32,311 nucleotides of DNA from Candidatus Omnitrophota bacterium (GTDB lineage Bacteria > Omnitrophota > Gorgyraeia > Gygaellales > Profunditerraquicolaceae): NCBI GenBank assembly GCA_030691865.1, contig JAUYDL010000017.1, positions 1-32,311 on the forward strand. Direction: 5' to 3'. The notes beneath the pieces were generated by a model, which had not been told where the DNA came from, made no database searches, and was given only the letters and a program-made list of their open reading frames with translations. The position numbers were made by a program, and so were the translations under genes. How positions within the stretch are numbered: the first letter of the stretch is position 1; each line of letters opens with the position of its first letter. This document shows positions 15,753 to 23,252 of the stretch, in pieces.

Positions 15753-17093
15753 ATGGAAAAAATTTACTTAGCCTCCAATTCTAAGGCCAGAAAAAAACTG
15801 TTAGAGAAATTTGGCTTGAAGTTTAAAATCCTGCCTTCTAAAGTTAAAGAGCAGGCCAGGCGCGGTAATTTATCATATTCTCAACTTGTACAGAATAATG
15901 CCCGGAATAAGGCTGAAAGAGCGGCCGCCAGGGTACCCGATGGAATTATTATTGCCGCAGATACTATTTGCGTGCAGGATGGTAAGATATTCGGCAAGCC
16001 GAAAAATATACCAGATGCCCGTCGGATGCTTAGGCAGTTATCCAGTAAGCCGCAATGGCTTTATACCGGCCTGGCAGTAATAAAAAAAGCTAAGGGTAAA
16101 CAGAGGCTAGCGCTGGATTATGAAAAAACAAAAGTGTATATGGATAAATTAAGCTTCGGCCAGATTAATAATTATTTTAAACAGGTTTCTCCTTTGGATA
16201 AGGCAGGGAGTTTTGATATTCAGGGTAAAGGGGCATTTTTTATTAAGAGAATTGACGGCTGTTTCTATAATGTGGTCGGCTTGCCTTTAAGAAAGCTTTA
16301 TCGTATTTTTAGGAAGCTGGGGTTATTTCTTATGATCTGTGCTATTTTTGGCCTGGCGGGTTGTTCCACGGAATATAATTTGGCCACTAAACAGGAGGAA
16401 AAATATTATTATAGTACAGATCAAGAGGTACAGATGGGCCAGTCAATTAACCAGAGGGTAGAAAAAGAATTGAAATTCTCCGCTGACCCTTTGCAGCAAA
16501 AACGCGTGGAAGATATCGGTAAAAAAATAGCCGCAGTCAGCGACAGAAAAGAGATTGATTACCATTTTCGGGTTTTAGATGATGATGAGATTAATGCCGT
16601 GTCTTTACCCGGAGGCTATGTCTATGTCAATAGCGGATTATTAGATAAAGTTGCTAATGATGATGAGTTGGCTTGTATTTTAGCGCACGAAGTAAGCCAT
16701 ATTGTTGCCCGGCATAGTATCAAGAAGCTTCAAGCGATGCAAAGCTACTCTATTTTAAGAGTATTAGTGGCTGTCGCTCCGGGCACCTCAGAAGTAAGTA
16801 ATGCCGCGGATGCTGCCTTTGCTCAATTTCTGCTTGGTTATGGCCGCCAAGATGAGTTATTGGCAGACCAACTGGGGACGCGTTACGCTAAGTTGGCGGG
16901 TTATGATCCGCATGGTATGGTTACTTTTTTAATTAAGCTGCAGGATATAAACCGCAGGATGCCGCTTAGGGAGCGCTCATACTATAAGACTCACCCCTAT
17001 GTTCCTGATCGGATCAGGGTGGTTAAACAGGAGCTGGGAGAGCAAATTGATTTCGGAGACTATATTAATATTGAACAAGAAACTCATGAATAA
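15753..17093 (+). CDS. Maf nucleotide pyrophosphatase fused to M48 lipoprotein metalloprotease
   Basis: One uninterrupted 446-codon frame carries two normally separate proteins. Residues 1-190 are a complete Maf/YhdE-type nucleoside triphosphate pyrophosphatase: LASNSKARKKLL, AADTICVQDGKIFGKP, and SPLDKAGSFDIQGKGAFFIKR ending in NVVGLPL. Residues 191-204 then form a lipoprotein signal (LFLMICAIFGLAGC, lipobox cysteine C204). Residues 205-446 are an M48-type peptidase with HEVSH at 312-316, third zinc ligand Glu368 in RQDELLAD, and the substrate-strand motif LPGGYVYVNSG. Either a true fusion exists, or a second start near Met194 (16332) makes the protease separately; no strong Shine-Dalgarno is seen there. 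A cytoplasmic enzyme joined to an exported lipoprotein is topologically odd. The stop overlaps the next gene by 8 bp. Confidence 0.88.
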   Translation: MEKIYLASNSKARKKLLEKFGLKFKILPSKVKEQARRGNLSYSQLVQNNARNKAERAAARVPDGIIIAADTICVQDGKIFGKPKNIPDARRMLRQLSSKPQWLYTGLAVIKKAKGKQRLALDYEKTKVYMDKLSFGQINNYFKQVSPLDKAGSFDIQGKGAFFIKRIDGCFYNVVGLPLRKLYRIFRKLGLFLMICAIFGLAGCSTEYNLATKQEEKYYYSTDQEVQMGQSINQRVEKELKFSADPLQQKRVEDIGKKIAAVSDRKEIDYHFRVLDDDEINAVSLPGGYVYVNSGLLDKVANDDELACILAHEVSHIVARHSIKKLQAMQSYSILRVLVAVAPGTSEVSNAADAAFAQFLLGYGRQDELLADQLGTRYAKLAGYDPHGMVTFLIKLQDINRRMPLRERSYYKTHPYVPDRIRVVKQELGEQIDFGDYINIEQETHE

Positions 17094-18204
17094 AATAATT
17101 TGTTTTCTAACGGTAATTTTGTTAACCTTCTGCGGTCTGCAGGCAGAGGAGATTCTAGAAAAGGAGAATATGAAGAACAATGCGGCGGGTTTAGATAAGA
17201 CAAATTTTGATAATCCTTTTGGGGTTTTGGAATTTTTGCATTGGAATCATTCTTGGAATAATTATAAATATCCCGGTAATCGTGATTTGGAAAAGGCTAT
17301 TTTCTTGATGCAGAGTGCGCAGGTTGGCTGGGTAAGATTAGATTTCCTGTGGGAAGATATCGAAGCGGCTGAGGGTAAATTTGACTTTGCTAAATATGAC
17401 AATATCGTTGAGTTACTCAGGCATAAGGGAATCCATATCTTGGGTATTTTGCATTACAGTACAAATTGGGCTTCTTCCTGCGGAGAGTGGAATTGTCCTC
17501 CTAAAGATAATAAAATATTTGTCAATTACGCAGGCAAAGTTATACAGCGCTATAAGGATCAGATTAAATACTGGGAGGTTTGGAATGAGCCGGATTCTGC
17601 TACCTACTGGAAACAGCAGGACAGCCTTAAGTCCTATTGCGTCCTATTAAAAGAAGTTTATCTGGCGGCTAAAAAAATTGATCCGGATTGTAAGATTTTA
17701 AATGGCGGTATTGCCAATGGGCTGGCGAGCATCAATCATCTTTATGATAATGGAGCTAAAGATTATTTTGATATATTAAACCTGCATTTTTTCCAAAGCC
17801 CCTTATATGGCAAGAATGCCATCAAAGCTGTAGCCAGTTATCCTAAGCTCGCCTATAAAATAATGGTGCGTAATGGGGACGCCAACAAGAAAATCTGGAT
17901 CACTGAAATTGGTTGTCCCGGGGTAAAGCTGGGATTAAAGGTGGATAATTGGTGGCTGGGCAAAAATCCTAATGAGCGCCAGCAAGCCCAATGGGTAAAA
18001 GACATATATACTGAGCTATTAAAAAATCCCCAGGTGGAGAAAATTTTTTGGGCTTTTTTCCGCGATACCAAAGAACACTGGAATAATGGAATAGATTATT
18101 TTGGCTTGGTGCGTTGGGATTATTCGGCCAAATCTTCTTTTAAAGCCTACAAAGAGTGTTTCCAGGAGTGGAAAAAGAATAAAGCGGTAAAACTTAAGAA
18201 GTAA
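17086..18204 (+). CDS. Secreted clan GH-A glycoside hydrolase (GH39/GH5-like)
   Basis: 372-residue protein with an N-terminal signal peptide (hydrophobic core residues 4-17, likely cleavage after LQA-20). The fold is a TIM-barrel glycosidase of clan GH-A: acid/base Glu168 in YWEVWNEPD and probable nucleophile Glu274 in IWITEIGCPG, with VGWVRLDFLWEDIE on an early strand. The exact family and substrate cannot be read from sequence alone; a GH39- or GH5-related beta-glycosidase is most likely. The frame is open upstream to 16999, but the upstream part overlaps the M48 protease and lacks a signal peptide, so the ATG at 17086 is chosen. It overlaps the protease gene by 8 bp, suggesting two co-translated envelope or exported hydrolases. 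Confidence 0.83.
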   Translation: MNKIICFLTVILLTFCGLQAEEILEKENMKNNAAGLDKTNFDNPFGVLEFLHWNHSWNNYKYPGNRDLEKAIFLMQSAQVGWVRLDFLWEDIEAAEGKFDFAKYDNIVELLRHKGIHILGILHYSTNWASSCGEWNCPPKDNKIFVNYAGKVIQRYKDQIKYWEVWNEPDSATYWKQQDSLKSYCVLLKEVYLAAKKIDPDCKILNGGIANGLASINHLYDNGAKDYFDILNLHFFQSPLYGKNAIKAVASYPKLAYKIMVRNGDANKKIWITEIGCPGVKLGLKVDNWWLGKNPNERQQAQWVKDIYTELLKNPQVEKIFWAFFRDTKEHWNNGIDYFGLVRWDYSAKSSFKAYKECFQEWKKNKAVKLKK

Positions 18205-18209
18205 ATAAG

Positions 18210-18290
18210 TGCGGGAGGAGGGAGTTGAACCCTCAAGGGTTACCCCACACGCTTCTGAGACGTGCGCGTCTGCCATTCCGCCACCCCCGC
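18210..18290 (-). tRNA. tRNA-Leu (anticodon CAG)
   Basis: 81-nt class II tRNA on the minus strand. Acceptor GCGGGGG pairs with CTCCCGC, with A73. The anticodon stem CACGT/GCGTG encloses loop CTCAGAA, giving CAG. The long variable arm (TGGGGTAACCC type) and T-loop TTCAACT are present. The 3' CCA is not encoded. It lies 6 bp beyond the end of the convergent glycosidase gene. Confidence 0.95.
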
Positions 18291-18303
18291 AAAAATCATC
18301 CTA

Positions 18304-18332
18304 AGTATATCTTAGCCTCTCTATCATGTCAA
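18304..18332 (-). promoter_or_regulatory. Promoter of tRNA-Leu
   Basis: Minus strand TTGACA (18327-18332), 17-bp spacer, TATACT (18304-18309). The expected start is about 7 bases before the mature 5' end of tRNA-Leu, a short leader suitable for RNase P removal. Confidence 0.78.
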
Positions 18333-18346
18333 TTGGTTAAAAACAA

Positions 18347-18400
18347 GGGGACGGTTCTATTTTTTAAATTTAAAAAATAATAAAAAATAGAACCGTCCCC
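18347..18400. repeat. GGGGACGGTTCT palindrome, variant inner stem
   Basis: 19-bp inverted repeat GGGGACGGTTCTATTTTTT (18347-18365) and AAAAAATAGAACCGTCCCC (18382-18400) around a 16-base A/T-only loop. The outer 12 bp equal the RAYT end repeats, while the inner stem is ATTTTTT instead of CTT, with matching changes on both arms. It lies between the divergent tRNA-Leu promoter and the AEC transporter gene. Confidence 0.9.
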
Positions 18401-18412
18401 ACGATTTTCTGT

Positions 18413-18437
18413 TATAATAGCTATTCAAATTAAGGAG
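18413..18437 (+). promoter_or_regulatory. -10 box and ribosome binding site for the AEC transporter gene
   Basis: TATAAT at 18413-18418 is a consensus -10 box just downstream of the palindrome; the -35 region would lie in the palindrome's right arm and is not recognisable. AAGGAG at 18432-18437 is 5 bp from the ATG at 18443 and only 2 bp from the ATG at 18440, so the second ATG is the more likely start. Confidence 0.55.
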
Positions 18438-18442
18438 AAATG

Positions 18443-19399
18443 ATGTTTTTAGAGCAATTCAAAATTACCGGCCTGGCGATGGCCCAGATATTTCTTCTGG
18501 GTGGTTTGGGCTATATTCTAGTTAAGAGAAACATACTTTCTGGCGAAGGCCTGGATGCTTTAAGCCGCCTGGTTATTCAGATCATCTTTCCGGCTTTAAT
18601 TTTCGCCCAGATGCTCAAGAACTTCAGCTTTAATCTTTATCCTAGCTGGTGGATTTTTCCGTTACTTAGCCTGGCGATTACAGTTATGGGTTTAATCGTA
18701 GGATGGGGCCTGCTTAAATTGTCAGGACTAAAGACAAATAAGTTGCAGTTTTTAAGTTTAGTGGCTTTTCAGAATTCAGGGTATCTTCCTCTGGCTATGG
18801 CTGCGGCGATATTTACGGGCCAGCAGGCTAATGATATTTTTATTTTTATTTTCTTGTTCCTGTTGGGGTTTGATCTGGTGGCCTGGTCATTAGGTATTTA
18901 TATGCTTACTTATGAAAAACAAATTAAATTTAAGCTGCAGAGTCTCTTTAGCACGCCGGTAATCGCAAATTTAACTAGCCTGGCGTTAATCGCGCTGGGT
19001 TTAAATAAGTTTATCCCCGATATTTTATTTAAACCTTTATCTATGATGGGTAACTGTACTTTACCTTTAGCGATGTTAGTAGTCGGAGGCAATGTTGCTT
19101 TAGTGCGCCTGAAAAATATCGACAGGAAAGTAACTTTTATATTTTTGTTAGGGAAATTAATTATTCTGCCGGTATTAGGTATAGTGATCGTGTTGAAACT
19201 TGCGCTGCCGCATTTATTGGGATTTTTGATTGTGATGCAGCTGGCCATGCCTTCGGCAACTTCTTTATCCGTAATTATCCGCCGTTTTAACAGACAGGAT
19301 GCTTTAATCAGCCAGGGGGTATTTTTTAGCCACATCATCGGCTTGTTTACCATACCCTTATTTTTAAGTTTATATTTATTCCTGGTTATGCTAAAATGA
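18443..19399 (+). CDS. AEC-family transporter (auxin efflux carrier type)
   Basis: 318-residue, very hydrophobic inner-membrane protein with about ten predicted membrane segments in two halves, typical of the AEC/BASS-like transporter fold. The N-terminal FLLGGLGYILVKRNIL, the IIFPALIFAQML segment, AFQNSGYLPLAM and MPSATSLSVIIRRF in the second half match bacterial AEC proteins. Known bacterial members move malate, malonate or other organic anions, but the substrate here is unknown. The start was chosen by Shine-Dalgarno spacing. Its TGA overlaps the smpB ATG (ATGA). Confidence 0.87.
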   Translation: MFLEQFKITGLAMAQIFLLGGLGYILVKRNILSGEGLDALSRLVIQIIFPALIFAQMLKNFSFNLYPSWWIFPLLSLAITVMGLIVGWGLLKLSGLKTNKLQFLSLVAFQNSGYLPLAMAAAIFTGQQANDIFIFIFLFLLGFDLVAWSLGIYMLTYEKQIKFKLQSLFSTPVIANLTSLALIALGLNKFIPDILFKPLSMMGNCTLPLAMLVVGGNVALVRLKNIDRKVTFIFLLGKLIILPVLGIVIVLKLALPHLLGFLIVMQLAMPSATSLSVIIRRFNRQDALISQGVFFSHIIGLFTIPLFLSLYLFLVMLK

Positions 19400-19851
19400 G
19401 TAATATTATCGCCACTAATCGTAAGGCGCACAGGGATTATGAAGTCCTGGAGTCTTTAGAGTGCGGTATTGAATTAAAAGGCTCGGAAGTAAAATCTTTA
19501 CGCGCCGCTAAGATTAATTTAAATGATAGTTTTGCCCGTTTTGAGGGTCCCGAGATCTTTTTATATAACGCGCATATCAGCCGTTACGCGCAAGCCAGTT
19601 ATTTAAACGTTGATCCGGACAGGCATCGTAAGCTCCTTTTACATAAGAAGCAGATTGAAAGAATAAATGGTAAGCTTACCCAAAAAGGCCTAACCTTAAT
19701 TCCGTTAAAGATTTATTTTAATGACCGGGGTTTTGCAAAAATAGAGCTTGCGCTTTGTAAAGGTAAAAAACTTTACGATAAGCGGGAAAGTGTCAAGCGC
19801 AGGGAAACTGATAAACAGCTGCGCCGGATAATAAAGAATAGAAGAGGGTAA
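19396..19851 (+). CDS. smpB: SsrA-binding protein SmpB
   Basis: Binds tmRNA and delivers it to stalled ribosomes in trans-translation. 151 residues with the family signatures NRKAHRDYEVLE, CGIELKGSEVKSLR near 23-36, the beta-barrel segment ending LIPLKIYFNDRGFAKIE and the basic tail KKLYDKRESVKRRETDKQL that enters the decoding centre. It overlaps the transporter gene by 4 bp. The ssrA gene starts 32 bp downstream, a frequent smpB-ssrA arrangement that supports both calls. Confidence 0.96.
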   Translation: MSNIIATNRKAHRDYEVLESLECGIELKGSEVKSLRAAKINLNDSFARFEGPEIFLYNAHISRYAQASYLNVDPDRHRKLLLHKKQIERINGKLTQKGLTLIPLKIYFNDRGFAKIELALCKGKKLYDKRESVKRRETDKQLRRIIKNRRG

Positions 19852-19883
19852 TTGTTTTTTAAAATATTGTTATTTGAAAATTT

Positions 19884-20289
19884 GGGGGTGAAAGGGTTCG
19901 ACTTAAGATATGTCGGATAAGAGCAGCATGCCGCGGATGTAAGGTTAGCCGCGTTAACAACCCTTACACAATTTAAACGCAAACACGCAAGTGTCACGTT
20001 TAGGAACATTAGTTGCGCCGTCTTTTGCGGCTAGACCAATGTTCGTACCAGCCTTCGGACTTAATTAAGTCCGAAGCCCCTAACTGTCCTGCCTACGGGA
20101 TAGATTAGGGCACTAGTAGGATAGTCCCGGCGGTTAACCTTCCAAACCGGGGCGAAATCGAAAAGGCTGCGCTTTGCAAATCCTGCCGGGTAGGAGTTGC
20201 AGGGCTAAGAATAAATTACCAGGCTAAGCATGTAGCGGCTTTTATGCGATTACTTAAGGACTCCGGTCCAATTCCGGACACCTCCACCA
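19884..20289 (+). ncRNA. ssrA: tmRNA
   Basis: The 5' end GGGGGTG pairs with CACCTCC before an encoded ACCA, forming the tRNA-like acceptor. The 5' block has GGGTTCGACTT and the 3' T-arm is GGACTCCGGTCCAATTCCGGAC-like with a TTC loop. The tag likely resumes at GCA AAC (19979), preceded by TTTAAAC as in many one-piece tmRNAs. That frame stays open for 29 codons (ANTQVSRLGT at its start, AFGLN at its end) to TAA at 20066-20068. The stop lies in the loop of a perfect 10-bp hairpin CTTCGGACTT/AAGTCCGAAG, the place where the E. coli tag stop also lies. The tag assignment is tentative; the tmRNA call is firm. Length 406 nt. Confidence 0.93.
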
Positions 20290-20311
20290 ATCCTGTGCTG
20301 CGCACAGGATT
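20289..20311 (+). terminator. Hairpin directly after tmRNA
   Basis: AATCCTGTGC (20289-20298), 3-base loop, GCACAGGATT (20302-20311): a perfect 10-bp stem abutting the tmRNA 3' end. No T tract follows, so it may be a weak terminator, a processing signal or another small palindrome. Confidence 0.4.
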
Positions 20312-20344
20312 TGCTGGATAAAAGCTTATTGTGCTCAAATTTTT

Positions 20345-21433
20345 ATGAAGATTAATAAATATCTAAAAACATTTCTTGTTTGTATCAGCCTGGTTATTTT
20401 AATCTCCGGCTGCGCCACCATCCCCACCGGTGAGAATATCGCTGCTTATTCCATTGGCGGGGTAACTTATTATCCTTTGGTTACCCTATGTGATTTACGC
20501 GGGGTCCAGATGCAGTATGATGCGCTCTTGCGTACTGCTTATTTAAGTAAAGATGCACAACACGTGAGTTTAAGGGTAGGGGATGTTTTGGTGCTGGTAA
20601 ATGATAATGTCAGGCATTTAAATTTTCCGATCGATGTTTATCAAGGCACAATTGCGGTGCCCCGGCAATTCAAAGAACAGGTCTTTGATGTATTGTTTAG
20701 ACAGGTCGTTTTAGTTGGCCGCCGAGCGGGTAAAATAAAATTACACAAGGTAGTTATTGATGCCGGCCATGGAGGCAATGATCCCGGAGCTATAGGCAGA
20801 AATGGCTTAAAGGAAAAGGATGTAAATTTAGATATTGCCAAAAGATTAAGCAGTTTTTTAAGGGTAGAAGGGGTGCAGGTTGTGCTTACCCGCTCAACGG
20901 ATAAATTTGTTTCTCTTTCTACGCGGGTCAGTATCGCCAACCGCTCCGGAGCAGATTTATTTATCAGCATTCATTCTAATGCTAACCGTTCGCGTTCTTT
21001 ATGCGGCTTTGAAGTCTATTATCTTGCTCCCAGCGTAAGTGATTCTAAACGCGCTGTTCTTACGGCCAGGAGCGCTTCTTTGAATTTAAAGGACACTGTT
21101 TTTTCCAGCGATACTCAGGATTTAAAGGCGATTGTTTGGGATATGATTTATGCCAACAGCCGGGCAGAGTCAATCGAGCTATCGCGTTCTTTATGTAAAG
21201 TTATGGGCGCTAGCATTGACGCTAATATCCTGGGAGTTAAGAATGCCCGTTTTCAGGTGTTAAAGGGAATTACTATGCCGGGGATATTGACTGAAGTAGG
21301 TTTTGTTTCCAATTTGAATGAGGAAAGGTTATTAAAGACCGCCAGCTACAGGGAAAAGTTAGCTGCCGGTATATTAGAAGGGATCAGGGATTATTCGCAG
21401 GATATGGCATTAGTAGAGGTAGCCTTAAGATGA
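20345..21433 (+). CDS. Lipoprotein N-acetylmuramoyl-L-alanine amidase (Amidase_3)
   Basis: 362-residue zinc amidase that cleaves the peptide side chain from muramic acid in peptidoglycan. A lipoprotein signal with lipobox LISGC (C23) places it in the envelope. Residues about 30-115 look like a small copper-amine-oxidase-N-like beta domain. The AmiC-type catalytic domain follows, with zinc ligands His142 (DAGHGGNDPGA), Glu157 (GLKEKDVN) and His210 (ISIHSNA), and catalytic Glu317 (ILTEVGFVSN). It is 4 bp overlapped with murI, pairing a wall hydrolase with a wall precursor enzyme. Confidence 0.92.
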   Translation: MKINKYLKTFLVCISLVILISGCATIPTGENIAAYSIGGVTYYPLVTLCDLRGVQMQYDALLRTAYLSKDAQHVSLRVGDVLVLVNDNVRHLNFPIDVYQGTIAVPRQFKEQVFDVLFRQVVLVGRRAGKIKLHKVVIDAGHGGNDPGAIGRNGLKEKDVNLDIAKRLSSFLRVEGVQVVLTRSTDKFVSLSTRVSIANRSGADLFISIHSNANRSRSLCGFEVYYLAPSVSDSKRAVLTARSASLNLKDTVFSSDTQDLKAIVWDMIYANSRAESIELSRSLCKVMGASIDANILGVKNARFQVLKGITMPGILTEVGFVSNLNEERLLKTASYREKLAAGILEGIRDYSQDMALVEVALR

Positions 21434-22221
21434 GCGCAATCGGTGTTTTTGATTCTGGCGTAGGCGGGCTTACGGTAGCTAGAGAGATAATTCGTCAACT
21501 ACCTGATGAAAACATAGTTTATTTCGGCGACACTGCCCGTGTCCCTTACGGGATTAAGTCGCCCCAGACCGTAATCCGTTTTTCTATTGAGAATATTCTG
21601 TTCTTATTAAAGCACGATGTTAAGCTGATCTGTGTGGCTTGTAACACCGCATCCAGTCTTGCCCTTCCGGTGATCAGGAATAATTTCCGCGTACCGATCA
21701 TCGGTGTAATTACTCCCGGGGCGAAAGAAGCAGTTTATGCCTCGCAGAATAAGCGTATCGGAGTAATCGGGACCAAGGGAACGATTAAAAGCCGGACATA
21801 TGAAAGAGAAATTAAGCAGCTTGATCCTAAGGTTAAGGTAACGGCTGCAGCCTGTCCTTTATTTGTTCCTTTTGTCGAAGAAGGGTGGCTTTCCGGAGAG
21901 GTTGTTTTAAGCGTAGCCAGGAAATATTTAAAACCGCTTCGCCAGGCCGGTGTAGATACGGTAATTTTAGGCTGCACGCATTATCCTCTGCTTAAACCGG
22001 TAATTCAGGAGGTTCTTGGTAAGGGAGTCATTTTAATTGATTCTGCCAAGCAGGTAGCTTTTGAAATAAAAAAGATCCTGGCTAGTGAAGATCTGCTTAA
22101 CCGCGGTAAAGGCGGCAGACATAAGTTTTATGTCAGCGATAATCCTGAGTGGTTTAGTTCGCTGGCGCAAAGATTTATGGGTAAAAAATTAATGAATGTA
22201 AGGAAGGTAGACAATGTATAG
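21430..22221 (+). CDS. murI: Glutamate racemase
   Basis: Supplies D-glutamate for peptidoglycan. 263 residues with both catalytic cysteines: C71 in VACNTAS and C182 in LGCTHYPLL. FDSGVGGLTV at the N-terminus, YFGDTARVPYG and GVITPGAKEA are also typical. The ATG overlaps the amidase stop by 4 bp, and its own end overlaps queD by 8 bp, so translation is likely coupled through the run. Confidence 0.96.
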   Translation: MSAIGVFDSGVGGLTVAREIIRQLPDENIVYFGDTARVPYGIKSPQTVIRFSIENILFLLKHDVKLICVACNTASSLALPVIRNNFRVPIIGVITPGAKEAVYASQNKRIGVIGTKGTIKSRTYEREIKQLDPKVKVTAAACPLFVPFVEEGWLSGEVVLSVARKYLKPLRQAGVDTVILGCTHYPLLKPVIQEVLGKGVILIDSAKQVAFEIKKILASEDLLNRGKGGRHKFYVSDNPEWFSSLAQRFMGKKLMNVRKVDNV

Positions 22222-22600
22222 TTTAAAAGTGCAAGGCACTTTCAGCTCTGCGCATAATCTAAGAGGTTATAAAGGCAAATGTGAAGATCTACATGGCCAT
22301 AATTGGTTGGTGGAAATACTGATTAAATCCGCACAACTCGATGATATCGGTATGGTTTTAGATTTTAAATACCTAAAGAAAAAATTAAACGCTACTTTAG
22401 AGCAGATGGATCATAAATATCTTAATCGCATCCCGTATTTTTCCGCCGCAGGCGGATCTGCCTCCGGCGGGAAAAAAGTAAATCCCACCTCTGAGAATAT
22501 CGCCAAATATATCTATAAAAAACTTAAACCCCAGATTCCTTTGCTTAACTGTGTAACGGTTTGGGAAAACAGCACCAGCAGCGCTAATTATGAAGAGTAA
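22214..22600 (+). CDS. queD: 6-carboxy-5,6,7,8-tetrahydropterin synthase
   Basis: First committed step toward preQ0 after GTP cyclohydrolase I. 128 residues; zinc ligands His14 (FSSAHNL), His27 and His29 (DLHGHN), and catalytic Cys23 (KGKCED). DHKYLN near 66-71, PTSENIAKYI and the C-terminal VTVWENSTSSANY fit the family. Between NRIPYF and NPTSENIA about 12 residues (SAAGGSASGGKK) replace the usual few. They are encoded by a palindromic repeat at 22438-22475, so the gene tolerates an in-frame repeat insertion in a surface loop. It opens the queD-queC-queE-queF set. Confidence 0.93.
   Translation: MYSLKVQGTFSSAHNLRGYKGKCEDLHGHNWLVEILIKSAQLDDIGMVLDFKYLKKKLNATLEQMDHKYLNRIPYFSAAGGSASGGKKVNPTSENIAKYIYKKLKPQIPLLNCVTVWENSTSSANYEE
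22438..22475. repeat. GC-rich palindrome inserted in frame in queD
   Basis: TTTTTCCGCCGCAGGCGGAT on the left arm is nearly self-complementary to CTGCCTCCGGCGGGAAAAA on the right; reverse-complementing the element gives nearly the same sequence with a few changes. It adds small residues (Gly, Ala, Ser) to QueD without breaking the frame. Confidence 0.75.
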
Positions 22601-23252
22601 AATTTCTAAGACTGCGGTAGTGCTTTTATCCGGGGGACTGGATTCGGCTACAGTTTTGTATTTCGCTCAAGCTCTTGGGTTTAAATGCCAGGCTTTGATT
22701 TTCGACTATGGCCAGAGGCATAAGCAAGAGGTAGCTTGCGCTGTAAAGATTGCTAAGGCTAGCGGCTGTGCTTATAGAATTCTAAAAATAGATTTTCCCT
22801 GGAAAGGGTCTGCGCTCTTAGACAAAAAAATAAAAGTTCCTAAAGAAATTGCTCCAGGCGTTCCGGCTACTTACGTACCGGCGCGCAATATTATATTTTT
22901 AAGCTTTGCTTTGTCACTGGCAGAAGTAATTAAGGCCCAGGCGATTTTTATCGGGGCGCATGCTCAGGATTATTCGGGTTATCCTGATTGCCGCCCGGAG
23001 TTTTTTAAGGCCTTTGTTAAAATGGCCAAGGTTGGGATTGCCGCTAAACATAGAATCCAGATCCTGACTCCGTTATTAAATAAGAACAAATCGCAAATCA
23101 TCAGCCTGGGCCGTGAGCTTGGTGTGTCTTTTAATTTAACCTGGTCATGTTATCGGTCAGGTAAACAGCCTTGCGGAAAATGCGATAGCTGCTATTATCG
23201 CGCTAAAGGTTTTAAAGAGGCGGGTCTGATTGATCCGTTAGTAAAAAGATGA
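22590..23252 (+). CDS. queC: 7-cyano-7-deazaguanine synthase
   Basis: ATP-dependent conversion of 7-carboxy-7-deazaguanine to preQ0. 220 residues with the PP-loop SGGLDS at 14-19, FDYGQRHKQE near 38-47, the VPARN motif at 96-100 and the GAHAQDYSGYPDCRPEFF block. The C-terminal zinc site is C187, C195, C198 and C201. It overlaps queD by 11 bp and queE by 4 bp. Confidence 0.96.
   Translation: MKSKISKTAVVLLSGGLDSATVLYFAQALGFKCQALIFDYGQRHKQEVACAVKIAKASGCAYRILKIDFPWKGSALLDKKIKVPKEIAPGVPATYVPARNIIFLSFALSLAEVIKAQAIFIGAHAQDYSGYPDCRPEFFKAFVKMAKVGIAAKHRIQILTPLLNKNKSQIISLGRELGVSFNLTWSCYRSGKQPCGKCDSCYYRAKGFKEAGLIDPLVKR

Noticed and set aside
16999..17085. Upstream extension of the glycosidase frame
   Set aside because: Overlaps the M48 protease in another frame and would bury the signal peptide.
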